Shown here in pieces: positions 42,591-54,054 of a stretch of DNA of 64,000 bases. Source of the stretch: Polychytrium aggregatum (Eukaryota; Chytridiomycota; Chytridiomycetes; Polychytriales). Under the pieces are notes generated by a model. The model saw nothing but the letters and a program-made list of their open reading frames with translations. It did not search any database and was not told where the DNA came from. The first letter of the stretch is position 1, and each line of letters begins with the position of its first letter. The stretch covers positions 62,001 to 126,000 of the forward strand of contig NW_026516276.1 of assembly GCF_025602895.1 (NCBI RefSeq), in the 5' to 3' direction. The translations under genes and the position numbers were made by a program.

Positions 42591-43662
42591 CTGTGTCTGT
42601 TGCTTTCTTCCCTCTCCGTGAGGACTGAATCGGAGTGCGCCATCGTGACAGCCGTGTGTGTGTGCGCCATTCGGTCGGGTCAAGGGCCGCGCACGCCATT
42701 GGCCAGAGGCCGGCGGGAGGCCACACCACACACACACGTCCGCTTGTTTGTGTGGCAGCGCGCCGGGCCGCGTGGTGCGCGGGGCGGTCTGGCGCGGCCT
42801 CTCTGTTTTGACGACATTGCAGCACTTGGCTTGGCAGCATTGTCTGCGGCGACCTGCGATGCTCCGCTTGGTGTCCCCAAATGTGGAGATCCCGCCCAGT
42901 CCCATCGATCGGGTCCATATTCGCCCCCAACGGACATCGACCCACCCCAGGCACGTCCAGCCAAAGGGAACCCGCTGCGATCGCTGCTGTGCCGGTGTTG
43001 GGCTGCATCAATCGGACAAATCGATCGGATGGACAGGGGGTGGGCACCACCAAGAGAACAACACCGGCACCACTTTCGTTGGGCTGTGGAAAGAGATCAA
43101 ACTGTGTATTGGGAACCAGGACGGAGAGGCCAGCCCAGAGAGTACCTTCCAAGGCACAAGGCCCTGACAGAGGCGCTACAATACGGACGTGGGCTCTGCA
43201 GCATCCAGAAACTGCTTTGAATTAGGGATTGATTGATTGCACAGCATGTGCACTTTTTTCTTCTCTAAGCCAACTTGCGATCAGTGTGTGCATTTGAGCG
43301 CTCGTCAAGAAAAAAAAAATATGGCAAATGGTGGGAGGGAATCGTGCAGAATATTTGCATGGAGGGGAGGAGAAAGAGGAAGAGGAAGAGGAGAGGAGGA
43401 AATGTGTCCAGAAGGATGTGATGAGTCGCAATGGAAGAGGAAGGAGGAGAGGGTGATATGAACGGCGCTTGCTTGCTCCAGTGCCGGGGAAATACATGCT
43501 ATGCTGGTGACTCTAAACCGTGCCGTGCCGTGTGGTGTACATGGATGGGAGCACGGGCACAATCAGGCCGACGGCAGGCCGGCAGGCAATCGGACGGGAG
43601 ATACACCACCGCCATCGATTGCCCCACGACAGTGGATCTGGACTTCGGGTAGGGGCCAGCCG

Positions 43663-44001
43663 TTACTCCATGTCCGCGTCCGCCGCGACCGAGCCGTCTC
43701 GGTTCCGACAGACCGAGGTGCGGTCGTATTCTTCCGGCGCCCAGGTCTCGACGACTCGGGAGAAGCGGCTGAACTTGACACACTTCTTGGGTGAGCGGCA
43801 GGTCGGGATCGAGGAGAGATCGGGAGTCGAATCATCCGGACTCGACTCTTGCGAGCTCATCGAGCATAGAGACACATTGGTTGTCGAGATCTTGATGCAC
43901 GGAGTCTTGGACGAGATCAGGTCCGGTATTGACGGGTGATGTCCGTGGCTGTGGGAGTTGAGCGACGTGGCGATGCGGGAAGTAGCAACGTTGACGCTCA
44001 T
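43663..44001 (-). CDS. small protein with PP1-docking-like motif
   Basis: A 112-residue frame from MSVNVATSRIATSLN, the first Met after an open but start-less stretch. The protein is Ser/Thr-rich, and a block near residues 74-98 stands out: SPKKCVKFSRFSRVVETW then APEEYDR. KCVKF fits the (K/R)xVxF docking motif of protein phosphatase 1 regulators, and an ETW...EYDR segment after such a motif occurs in several fungal proteins. The C-terminus is acidic. A PP1-regulatory role is inference. An upstream exon may exist. Overall I rate it a probable small gene, not a certain one. Confidence 0.5.
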   Translation of the reverse strand: MSVNVATSRIATSLNSHSHGHHPSIPDLISSKTPCIKISTTNVSLCSMSSQESSPDDSTPDLSSIPTCRSPKKCVKFSRFSRVVETWAPEEYDRTSVCRNRDGSVAADADME

Positions 44002-47000
44002 GGGTTGATAGGACGGCAACGCGGTCGAGGAATGGCAAGGGTAGAGGGGTGTATGGGAGAAATCCGCCTAGGAGAGGAAGACGGAGGGAGGGGGGTGAAA
44101 TTAAAAATAACAGTGCGGGATGAGCACGGTGAAGAATTATACAGAGAAAAAGGCTCAGTTGCAACAAGATGGTTTGCTCGTTCGAACAGGGCTTAGTGAA
44201 GAAAAACCGACATTGCTAATATACAGGGTTGGTGATGGTGGAGTGGGATCGGCAGGGGAGATAAGTGGTGATCAGAAACGCAGAATAGTTAGGGGATGTG
44301 ACGCCTCCAGCAGGAACGAATGAGGGCGGTGGCGAAGGGGCTTGCTTGATCAAAGGATAAAAAAAAAAAATAGGTGGGCAGCCAGGCCAGGGCAAACGCT
44401 GACCAAGGGAACAGGCGGCGTGGGACTTGCGTCGGTGAAAATGGAGACACGGATCGGAGTCGCGATGAACAGTGGCGGCGGGAGCGTTATCGCTGGTGTA
44501 GTTGTGTGCAGGCGCCGACAGTTAAGGGTGGTTGGATCAATGGTTGGGCGTGCTGCGGAGATGGCTGTGAGCACAGTTTGGGTCCAAAACGATCAGGAGA
44601 CAGACAGATCGCAGATCGGCGAGTTGGCGGGGGGGGGCGGTTTAGACCGTTCTTCAGTGTCCGGAGGCTGAACCGACAGTGATGGGCGGGGCGAGAAAAT
44701 TGCACCAAGATTCTCTGGAATTAGTGTATCGGTTTGGACATACTGAGGACAATGTAAGGGTGGGATATGGGGGAACAAATAAGACAGCTGCTGGGGTGTT
44801 CGGGACGGTCTGGGAGATGGCGAAGCTTCTGTGGAGAGCAATGAAGGCAAAGGAAAAATACGATTTCGCGAGGCTGCTCTGAAAGGTGGGCACAAAGGCT
44901 GGGAGGTTGGAAAGCACTACTGGAAGCGCTTAGGCACAGGTCAGGAGGGGGCTGCGAGGAATGCTCCAGCAGAAATGTCGACAGAGGCGACGGGATGACG
45001 ACAAGCAAAGGCGGATGTGGGGCAGCACCGGGCCGCAGACGACAACAAAACAGAGGACTCGGTGGTTCTGGCAGAGGCAGAAACGGAAACGGGGAGGGAG
45101 CCGCGAGGTTTTTGAGGCCCGACAGCGAGGGCGAGAGCGGAGCGGCGAGAGGCGGCGAGGGGCGGCGAGAGGCGCCGAGCGAGAGGCGCCGGCCCAGCGA
45201 CGCAGCGAGGGCACAACGAGAGGGGATACCGAGGAGCGAATGGAGAGGCGAGGAGAGGCGAGGAGAGGCCGGGCAGCGACACAAGCCTCGTCTTTTTTTT
45301 GCGACAAGGAAAGGCCGAGATTGCGCGTCGGCGGCGCCGTGGCAGCGCGAGCAAGGCGGGCACGCACATTCTGTGTCGCCCGATCGATGCGCAGCCTGTG
45401 TACAAGTGTCCAGCAGCAGCAAGGCAGAGCAAGGTGGAGCAAGGGCCGGAATTGCTGTGAGGACAGATGCCCGACAGAGAGCACACAGCCGCTGTGCCCT
45501 GTCGCTGTTCTATCGCTCTGTGGCGGTTCTGTGCCAACGCGCGTGCGCGTCGGGATTCCGTGGCCACAGTCGGTCCTCGCACAGAGACAGCGCATGCTGG
45601 CACACTCGCACTCCGGCGACGCAGCGCAGCGGCCGGCAGCGAGAGCGTCCTCGCCGCCAGCGAGAGCAGCCACCGAGACCGCTATCTCCGCGGCTGCAAT
45701 CTGGACCACTCCCGGTTGGTGGCCGTGGACAAGGGCCCTGGCTGGCTCCGCCGCCACGGCAAGGGCGCCTGGGTCTGCCCGCCTGATTGGGCCGGGCTCC
45801 AGCACGCCTGCGCCGCCGGCCCTGTCTGTGTCTGCTGGGCGACCCGGGACACTTTCCATGAACCGGCGACAAGGATGCGCCTGCCGCCTTGGCGTCTGGT
45901 CATGGCAACTGGTTCCCGACCAGTGCCGACAGCAATCCAGGCTGCTTTCGAGCCAGGCTGTTGCCAGGGCGCCTCCCCCATACGGCAAGCACCCCTGGCC
46001 TCAATACACCCAAAGCACACCCGCCTGCCCAGCACGCTTGCCGCTCGGTATCGCTGGCTGCTGGGTCCCTTCGTTCTCCGCCCAATGTGACCGCGTCCGG
46101 CGAGCAACGCAATCGAGCCCCGCTCATGCCATGCCCCCTCCCGCATGATGTGCGCCATGAGCACACATGTCCCGCTGGCCACGTCCTGCCTCTTCGTTGC
46201 GCTATCGGCATCAGCCGACCCAGCGCTTTTCTCTTTTGTTTGTCTCGGTCGACGCCAACGACAACGGCAACGACAACAACGCACCCGGTGCCAGCACCGA
46301 GCCCCAGTCTGCTCGCCCAGGGGTGGCATTTGCCCAGGGTGCTTGTCGCTTGCCTCGAAGTGCATGGCATAGCATCGGATGGACAAGTGCATGCCCTGGG
46401 GGTGTGGGAGATAGGCAGCACTGTCCTGTCCTGTCCTGTCCTGTCATCTCATCTGCTCGATGGCCTGGCGGCTTGTCCAAATGAGGATCCCTGTTGATTG
46501 CTGGATCCCAGCTCACACCACCTCATCCTTGCCTGCGTGATAGCTGACGAAGCTGCATTCGGCCCGCAGCAGACATATCTACTGGGTTGTGCAAACTGGC
46601 GGACTCATCGCCTCGTACTGGTGGACGGAGCAGGTCGAGCCCCGGCATGTTGGTCGACCCGAGGGTCTGCTCTTGGTTGCAGAGCGTCGTAAGCATCGCT
46701 GTCGCCCGTCCTGTCTTCTCCGTGTGTCAATGACTTCTCACTGCCTCGTTCATGACCACCTCGTCCATGACTGCCTCGTCCGCCGCCCCGCAATGGTCGC
46801 TGCACGCCCATCCCGACGCCCAGCATCGCCATATGACATGCCATCGCGTCGCCGCTCCAAACTCAGTCGAAGCTCCGTCCCAACATTCCGCCTTGGGCTG
46901 CGCGCACCACACCAAGCCCGCAACGCCCTCCACCCGCTCCCGCCCTGCCCAGAGCTTGGTTCCAAAAAAAGAAAGGCGCACAGCTGCCACAGCTGCCACA

Positions 47001-47735
47001 GCTTGGCGCGCTGCAAGCCGCGTCTCGTGCCACCCACCGCTGTCTTGTGTTGCTGTGCCTGCCTGTTTTAGCGCTCGCCGTCGTACAGCACGCTCCATAG
47101 CGCGCTCCAGCCCGCGTTGTGGCTCGCCCAGCCGCGCCCCCACACCCACTGCACACTGTGGTGGCGGCTGCTCCGCCAGCACCACACGCGTCGCTCGCGC
47201 ACTCGGCACGCGCGTCCTGTTCGCGTCTTGCCTCGCCCCTTGTTGCATCGTCGTCCTGGTCTTTCCGCTTTCGTCTTGCGCTGTTGTCCTGCGCTGTCCT
47301 TCGCTGCCTCTGGGTCCTGCTGGCTCTGTCTTCTCCCTCCAGCCGCATCCAGGTCGTCCCCCGTCCTGCCTGTCTCTGGCTTCGGTCTCGCTGCTGTTGC
47401 TGCTTCTGTTACAGCTGCCTTCCATCCCTCACTCGCTGTTGCCGAGTCCCCGGGCACTCTGCATCGGCATCCATTCGCCCGTTTCTGCCGCCTCCCACGG
47501 CCCCGGCTTTCCAAACCAGCGTAATCGCTCCAGGACCCGTCGCTGCTGTGAGCATTGCGGCTGCCATCCCGGCACAGCTTACCGTCATCCCAACACAGCT
47601 TCCTGCCACCCGGCCCGACCGATCCCCTTCGACCAGCATCGCCGATTCCTTCTCCCGCTCGGTCCTGCTCAACTCAGCGACCAGCCCCCCCCGCCTCGGC
47701 TTTGATTCCGCCATCTTCTTTGCTTCGCCTGCGTC
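44002..47735. other. longest gene-poor stretch in the window
   Basis: This runs between the minus-strand small gene and the plus-strand 1085-residue gene, so it should hold two promoters. 45080-45270 is a GA-rich tract with repeated GAGGCGAGGAGAGG. A T-run followed by GCGACAAGGAA lies at 45293-45311. From about 47000 the plus strand is pyrimidine-rich, like other 5' leaders here. A possible short exon near 46590-46690 (GGLIASYWWTEQVEPRH) is followed by GTAAGC but has no partner I can find. Confidence 0.45.
46421..46445. repeat. CTGTC pentanucleotide run
   Basis: Five CTGTC units. Confidence 0.9.
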
Positions 47736-50700
47736 ATGTCCAACTCGCTCTCTTCGTCCCTCGCCGCCGATTCGTCCTTCAGCTCGCTGCTGGACTCGGA
47801 TATCTTCAGCGGACTGGATTCCATCTTGTCGCCTTCGTCGCCCTTGGGTGCCTCCAACAGCAGCTCGTTTGATCTGCTTTCACCCTCTGGTCTGACCTCC
47901 CCCAGCCTCTCGACATCGACACCGCCAGCCATCTCCAAATCCTCGACCACGGCCTCAAAGCCTTCGATGACCACCGCCGCCTCTGCTCCTCCTGCTGCTC
48001 CTGTCCCTGCTCCCGCCCCCATCCCGCCGGTCAAGAAAAAGGTCCTTGGCTCGTCCTCAAAGCCGCCGTCGTCGTCCTCAAAGGGCGGTATCCTCTCCCG
48101 CGCACTCTCGCCCACTCCTCCTCCCGTCGCCCGAGCCCTCTCCCCCAATCCCGCGCCTCCCTCGGTCTCTCGAACGGGCTCCAAGGCCAGCAGTATTCGC
48201 CCGCTCCCTCAAAAGTCGGTCGAGCCCTCGCCCAGCAAAACGCCGTCACCCCCGCCACCCGCCAACAAATCTACCAAGCCCTTGGCTCCGGCCCCCGCGG
48301 CCGTCTCCAGGGCTGCGGCTCCTTCCCAGTCCACTGGATCCTCGGCTCTGGGATCGTCGTTCAGTCTCGACTTTGATTTCGACTCGTTTTCGTCCTCCAA
48401 GCCCTCCTCGAGTCTGGACCTATTCGATGACAAGCGCAACTCGTTCCCGTTGTCAAAGTCGTCGACCCCGTCGGCCGCCTCGCTCAGCTCCTCCAAGAAG
48501 GTGTCCTCGGACGACTTCACCCCCTCCAAACTGGGCCAATTGCTAGGCTCGTCGGGATCCGCGTCCCCCAAGCCCAAGGCCATTGCCTTTGCCGACGCCC
48601 CGGCGTCCTCTCCAGCCGGTACTCCCAAGCTCGACCTTCTCCTCAGCGACACTGAGGCCGACAGCGACCGCGAGGAGGGTCTGATTTCCATGCTCAAGTC
48701 GCCGTCCATGCCCGTCGGCCGCTCCCCGTCCATGTCCACAAGGTCGCCCTCGCTCACCCCGCGCGAGCTTCGAAAGAAGACCCTCAAGGACATGCGCAAA
48801 TCGCGCGACACCTCTCGCCGCCTGTCAGGCGGCTTTCGTAGCCTCGAGCGACCGGAGCGGCCCACGCCTGTCCCGGTCAAGGATCCTGCCGCCGCCGACC
48901 AGTTCGAGCGTCTGCTGCAGGGCTCCGAGACGGTCAAGATGACCTCGACGCCCGAGTACCTCAAGAGCATTGAGGTCAAGAAGAGCAATCCGATCAAGCT
49001 CGAGGCCAAGCCGCCAACCGTCGGAAAGAGCATCAGTCGCCGGGCCAGCAACACAGACACACGCAGGGACGGTGCCTCTCGCGGTGGACAGGAGACCTTT
49101 TTCGAGTTCCTCAAGAACAGCGGCCCGAACGAGAGCGAAGAGCCGAAAAAGGCCAAACGCCCCTCCGATGCCGAGATGTCGCTTGAGGAGTTCCTGCGCC
49201 AGTCGGAGCCCCCGCCGACCCCCGAGGAGCCCAAGAAGCCCTCGGCCAGCGACTCGCTCTTTGGCAAGACCAAGTCCAAGTTTACTATGATCCAGATCCC
49301 TCACGGCTCTGCCACCGCCCCCACCCCCGTCATCAAGGGCGTCGGCCGTCCACGCTCGCTTGACTTTGACTATGAGATCATGGATATCCCCACTTCGGTT
49401 GTCAACAAGACCCAGGCCCAGGCCCAGGCGCCCCCGGCCCCTCCCAGCGTGCCCTCGCAAAAGCCCAAGGTGCCCAGCCCTGCCGCCGCTCATGCCCGAC
49501 TTCCAACCCCCCCGGCCACACCCCGGCCCTCCTCCACCGATCTCAAATCGACCGCAAAGCCCGACGCCGAGGCCATCCAGCGCACCAGCACTCCGGCCGA
49601 GCCTCCGGTCCCCGTTGTCGTCCCCGTTGTCGTCCCCGAGCCCGTCATCGCCTTGCCTCCGCCCAAACCCGACATCACCGTGCCCGAGAAGCTCGCCCTC
49701 ACTGCTCAAATCGAACCCCTCAAGGACTCGGCTTCGGTCCTGCGTGTCCAGACTCATCTCCGGAAGATTTACCCGCAACTCGGCAAGGTCCTGGACGAGC
49801 TCGAGATCCAGCGCTCCGCAAGCCGCTCGATCGTCACCACGCTGCCGTTTGACGAGAAGCTGACCCAGACCGACGCTGTCGTCCTGGTCCCGGAGCAGGG
49901 AACCACTCACAAGGTTCTCAGCGACGCCGCTTGTCAGACCGTCCATGATATTCTGGTGGTTGAGCTGGTGGACGATGCCGTTGTCGATGGCTACGCGGTC
50001 GTGGACGGTGTTCCTGTCGAAGCGACCCACGAGCTTATCCAGGAGTACCACGCCAACAAATCTGCTGAGCTGGAGACAGCTACCGCCGCTGCCTCTGAGG
50101 TCACTGCTGATGGTGCTGAGGCGCAAGAGCCCGTCCATCGCTATGTGGTCCACCACATTGATGCTTGCAAGCAGTGCATTGCGCGAGAATGGCTCGAGCG
50201 CGACAACCTCGCCAAGTCCATCGTTAACGAGATTGTGGACGCGGCCGTGTCCCAGGTGGACGTCGAGGCTGCCACCGAGGCCCCTGTCGAGGCTCCTGTC
50301 GAGGCTCCTGTCGAGGCTCCTGTCGAGGCCCCTGTCGAGGCTCCTGTCGAAGGCGACACCGAACTCGTTCTCGAAGATGCCACCAAGACCGCTTCCGAGC
50401 TCCCCGTGTCTGAAGCTGTGTCTGGAGAGTCAAAGGACATTCAGATCCAGACCCAAACCGAGACCGCTGAGATCCAAGTTCAAGCCCAAACTGAGACTGC
50501 CGAGATCCAAGTCCAGGCCCAGGCCGAGACTGCCGAGATCCAAGTTCAAACTGCCCCTGGGTCCACTACTGCCGTCACCGAAATCTCGACCCAAACCGAC
50601 AACAAGGCCACTACCGAGACCGCCACCACCGAGGCCAATGCTGTCGAGACCACTGCCGCCGAGGTCACTGTTACCGAGACTGTGGCCGTTCGATCTGCGC

Positions 50701-50993
50701 CCGGTGTCGATCAGACTGTTCACGACGAGCTGCAGACTCGATTCCTCGAGCTCGAGAACCAGCTTGCCACCGAGCGCGCCAACTTTGCCCATCAGCTCGA
50801 ATCGATCAAGAGCCTGCTTGCCAAGGAGCGCCAAAGCTCCCAGCAGCACCAGAAGGATCAGCTGCTTCTGTCGAGCCACGTTGACCAGTTTTACCGCGTC
50901 GTGCATTCGATCCTCGTCGACAACGCCGAGAAGCAGCGCCAGGTCGAGGAAAAGTTCAATTCGTTTGTGGATCATGTCCAATCCAAAATCTGA
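47736..50993 (+). CDS. 1085-residue Ser/Pro-rich protein with C-terminal coiled coil
   Basis: An uninterrupted frame starting MSNSLSSSLAADSSFSS. Residues 1-330 are Ser/Pro/Leu-rich with acidic-hydrophobic FSSLLDSD-like patches. Residues 330-560 carry basic and SP sites plus two related short blocks, FFEFLKNSGP and LEEFLRQSEPP. Residues 670-830 look folded, with LRKIYPQLGKVLDELEIQRS, paired VHDILVVELVDD and YVVHHIDACKQCIA elements. Then come six EAPV repeats (about 847-870) and several TAEIQVQAQ repeats (about 905-945). The last 85 residues form a coiled coil (ELENQLATERANFAHQLES). No membrane segment is seen. I do not recognise it; a cytoskeletal or vesicle scaffold is a guess. Confidence 0.75.
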   Translation: MSNSLSSSLAADSSFSSLLDSDIFSGLDSILSPSSPLGASNSSSFDLLSPSGLTSPSLSTSTPPAISKSSTTASKPSMTTAASAPPAAPVPAPAPIPPVKKKVLGSSSKPPSSSSKGGILSRALSPTPPPVARALSPNPAPPSVSRTGSKASSIRPLPQKSVEPSPSKTPSPPPPANKSTKPLAPAPAAVSRAAAPSQSTGSSALGSSFSLDFDFDSFSSSKPSSSLDLFDDKRNSFPLSKSSTPSAASLSSSKKVSSDDFTPSKLGQLLGSSGSASPKPKAIAFADAPASSPAGTPKLDLLLSDTEADSDREEGLISMLKSPSMPVGRSPSMSTRSPSLTPRELRKKTLKDMRKSRDTSRRLSGGFRSLERPERPTPVPVKDPAAADQFERLLQGSETVKMTSTPEYLKSIEVKKSNPIKLEAKPPTVGKSISRRASNTDTRRDGASRGGQETFFEFLKNSGPNESEEPKKAKRPSDAEMSLEEFLRQSEPPPTPEEPKKPSASDSLFGKTKSKFTMIQIPHGSATAPTPVIKGVGRPRSLDFDYEIMDIPTSVVNKTQAQAQAPPAPPSVPSQKPKVPSPAAAHARLPTPPATPRPSSTDLKSTAKPDAEAIQRTSTPAEPPVPVVVPVVVPEPVIALPPPKPDITVPEKLALTAQIEPLKDSASVLRVQTHLRKIYPQLGKVLDELEIQRSASRSIVTTLPFDEKLTQTDAVVLVPEQGTTHKVLSDAACQTVHDILVVELVDDAVVDGYAVVDGVPVEATHELIQEYHANKSAELETATAAASEVTADGAEAQEPVHRYVVHHIDACKQCIAREWLERDNLAKSIVNEIVDAAVSQVDVEAATEAPVEAPVEAPVEAPVEAPVEAPVEGDTELVLEDATKTASELPVSEAVSGESKDIQIQTQTETAEIQVQAQTETAEIQVQAQAETAEIQVQTAPGSTTAVTEISTQTDNKATTETATTEANAVETTAAEVTVTETVAVRSAPGVDQTVHDELQTRFLELENQLATERANFAHQLESIKSLLAKERQSSQQHQKDQLLLSSHVDQFYRVVHSILVDNAEKQRQVEEKFNSFVDHVQSKI
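50276..50352 (+). repeat. GAGGCTCCTGTC coding repeat
   Basis: Six 12-base units encode Glu-Ala-Pro-Val inside the 1085-residue protein. Confidence 0.95.
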
Positions 50994-52153
50994 GCATCCT
51001 TGCCTCTTGGACTCGGGGCCCTGAGCCAGCCGCCTGGCCCCTCCATCTCTTCCTCACGTCTTCTGCCCATCCATTTGTTTGTCCTCTCTGGTCTTGTCCC
51101 TGCGCTCGTCCGTCTTGCACTCTACCTGAATACACCGGCTTTCCGTTTCTTTTGCCCTCATGCTACCGTTGCCTTTCTTCCTCCGCCTTGCTCCGTTGCA
51201 TCTGTCTTGCTCCTCTGCTGTGTTTGTTCTGCACTCCTCGTCTCGCTCCATTCTCCTCCTATCACGCCTCTCCAACCCGCCTCCCATCTCCCGGGCCTCT
51301 GTGCGAGCCAGCATCGCTGCTGCCGCCTCACTGTGTCTGCGTGACCTCCTCCGTGCGTCTTTGCCATCAATATAGAGATCTTTTCCTCTCCCAAATCGAG
51401 TTGGAGCAAGCCGCACCAACTGGGCTGGTGTTGTTTCATGATGAGCACTGGTCAAGCCACGGCGACTTTGCCGCCTTGGATGTGTCCGTTCGGTGCTGCA
51501 GATGATACCGCTGCGCTTGGACGGGAGCGAGCTCGGAGCAACCCCATCCGATAACCGCCATGCGATCGCTTTCTGTTCTGCAACCTGGTTCAGCCAACCT
51601 GTATCGCGGCATGTTGTTCGCCCGAGACGCGTGCTGGCCGGCCGTGTGTGTATGGTTTTTCCGGTGCAAGCCCTCGCAACCCGCGCCCTGTGGTCTTCCG
51701 GCCTCGCCTCCCTCGCCTTCCTGTTCCTGTTCCTTTGCCTTTCCCACCTCCCATCGGCTGTCGCTCGACCGGGCAGCTGTTTATTTTATATATATTTTTT
51801 TTACAACTATTCCTTTTATTTTTTCTTGCAGCCTCTACCCTGCTTTTACATAGTCATAGATTTTATTTTATCTCCCCCCCTTTCCGCAACTCTCCATCCA
51901 ACCCTCTTTCTGGCTGTGTTCTGGGCATCTCTCCAGCCACTAGCCCGCCTCCGTCTCGATTCGCATTGCTGCACTTCCCCGGTTTCCCAGACCAGTCCTG
52001 CTCGACTCGCTGGCTTATTGCTTTTTTGTGAACAGATATCCCTCGCCTCCACCCGCCTCCTTCTTGCTCCAGCTATCGCTTCGGCTGTTCTCCTCCCAAG
52101 CTCTCGCACATCCCTTCCTTTACCCTTTTTTCGCTCGTCGCTCTCCATCCGCC
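50994..52153. other. intergenic, 3' end of scaffold gene and STRAP promoter
   Basis: Pyrimidine-rich throughout. At 51778-51830 a TATATATTTTTT block is followed by a T-rich stretch ending TTGCAG, which could be a TATA region or the end of a 5' UTR intron. I see no gene. Confidence 0.45.
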
Positions 52154-54007
52154 ATGGAATCTTCGCTCAAATCCTTTGTCCCGAACGGCGGTGCCTCCGC
52201 CTTCGTCCCGGCCGGACCCAATTCACAGCAGCAGCAGCAACAACAGGCTCGCCAGTCTCCCTTGACCTGCACCGGACACACCCGACCTGTGGTGGACCTC
52301 TGTTTCTCCGGAATCGTCAACGGCGGCGTCGACTACTTCATGATCAGCGCATGCAAAGGTTTGCCACCCTGGGATAGCTTGCTTCCGATTTGTCTCTCTT
52401 CTTAGCTCAGCCCTCGATCGGACGGGGCATTGGCATATCTTGCTCGGTCACTTTGCTCCCGTTGCGCTTCACCGTCTCTTCTCTTCTTGCTGACATCCTC
52501 CGTTATCGACACTGCTCTATTCTCAACCCCATCGATGGGGCTCTGTACCATCACGGACACTGTCGTCGCTTGCAAGACTCGGTTCCGATCTTCCGAAACG
52601 GCAAAACGGGGCAGTACATCGGATCCTTCAACGGCCACAAGGGCGCTGTGTGGAGCTCCAAGCTCTCTCCCGATGCAACCCTCTCGGCCACAGGTTCGGC
52701 CGACTTTACTTGCAAGGTCTGGGATAACGTCACTGGACAGCCCATCGCCACCATGGAACACTCGCACATTGTTCGGACGGTCGACATCTCCGTCGACAGT
52801 CGATATGTCCTGGCCGGCGGGTTCGAGAAGAAAGTCCGGATCTTTGACCTGAAGAACAACTCGGCTGCTGGCGGCAAGGAGACGGCCATCCGATGCTTCG
52901 AGGGATTCAACAACGAAATCAAATCCGCTCTGCTGGAGTCCAATCTCGGGTATGTCTGTTGCTTCATGCCCGCTGTTCCATGTCCGCCACCAAAGAGCGT
53001 TCTGAACTGGCCGGCTGGCTGCTACGTTCGAGGCTCGAATGCTGACCAGCAACGTTCCTTCTTGCTCGCTCTCTCGCTCCCTCCCTCGCTCCCGTTCTCT
53101 CCTGGGACAGTATCGCTTTTGTGGCCGATGGCAAGGAGCTCCGCGTCTGGGATCTGCGGACCTCGGCTCAAGTCAGCACCCGCGGTTTCGACGATGCCAT
53201 TTCCAGTCTTCGATTTTCCCACGACCGCCGATTCTTGATCTGCACCTCCGGGAAGAAGGTGCATTTCTTCGACACGGTGAGGTGAGACACAACTTGACTT
53301 GGCAGGCGGCTCCAGGGTTTGTGGTTGGCTACATTACATATTGAGTGTAAACCGGCCGGTCTCGACAGAGTCCTGTCCAGCAACTCACGCCCTGCTTCTG
53401 GTTGCGCCGCAGTGCCCAGCTCCTTAGGACGTTCGAGACAACGATTCAGCTTTCCTCCGCCTCGCTTCACCCCGACGGCTCCCGGTTCGTCGTCGGCGGG
53501 AGCAGCGACCTGTGGGTCCGCGTTTACGACTGGGTATCAGGCCAAGAAAAGGGTATGTGTCTCGAGAGCTCCCTGCCATCGAGCAAACTGTACCGGTCTT
53601 CCTGCTTTACGCCAGCCTCTGTACTCGTTGTGCCACTGCAGCCATGAGCCCCGGTCGGAGTCAACGCAGGGCCGGCCATATGCATCCGTGCTTACTTCGG
53701 AATGGCTGCTCCCTCTCGGTCGCTGACATGGTCCAATCGATCACAGAGGTCTACAAGGGACACCACGGACCAATCCACTGCGTCAGTTACAGCCCCGACG
53801 GACACTTGTACGCCTCGGGCAGCGAAGACGGCACTGTCAGGTGTGTAAGCTGCATCGAAGCTCTGATCGGAGGCTGTGCCGGGACTGGTGTCGAGCGCTT
53901 TGCTTGGGCAAGTCACTCAAGCTTGCGTCTCTCTGGCTCTTGTTCACCACACGCTGCACAGATTATGGCAAACGATTCCCGGAGCCGTCTATGGTCTTTG
54001 GCAGTAG
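52154..54007 (+). CDS. STRAP: STRAP/UNRIP-type WD40 protein
   Basis: Six exons: 52154-52358, 52577-52949, 53111-53281, 53413-53552, 53747-53840 and 53962-54007, encoding 342 residues, close to the family's 330-350. Seven WD-type blades are visible: [34 protein letters not shown] with [58 protein letters not shown], and [17 protein letters not shown] with [14 protein letters not shown], ending GAVYGLWQ as STRAP ends. The first 37 residues are a Gln-rich extension (seven Gln in a row) absent from animal STRAP. STRAP works with the SMN complex in snRNP assembly and in mRNA and kinase regulation; the snRNP role is the likelier one in a fungus. Its 3' end faces the RlmN-like gene with a transposon between. 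Confidence 0.92.
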
Positions 54008-54054
54008 CCGCTCCCTCCAGCATGGACTGCGCTGGATACCATGCAAGCCCCATT

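Larger units (their letters stand above)
41273..43662. other. long intergenic region
   Basis: This covers the C2H2 promoter and the 3' flank of the small gene at 43663. Three simple repeats are listed separately. A minus-strand frame around 41600-41300 (LLPELIVPMYIESCNVL) looks more protein-like than its surroundings but has no start or splice context I can support. Confidence 0.4.

Noticed and set aside
44930-46148. several 200-395 codon frames on both strands
   Set aside because: Overlapping in all frames within a GA-rich, repeat-bearing stretch, with no motifs.
48825-50156. 443-codon minus-strand open frame
   Set aside because: Antisense of the 1085-residue gene, with a Gly/Leu/Asp-rich product typical of a shadow.
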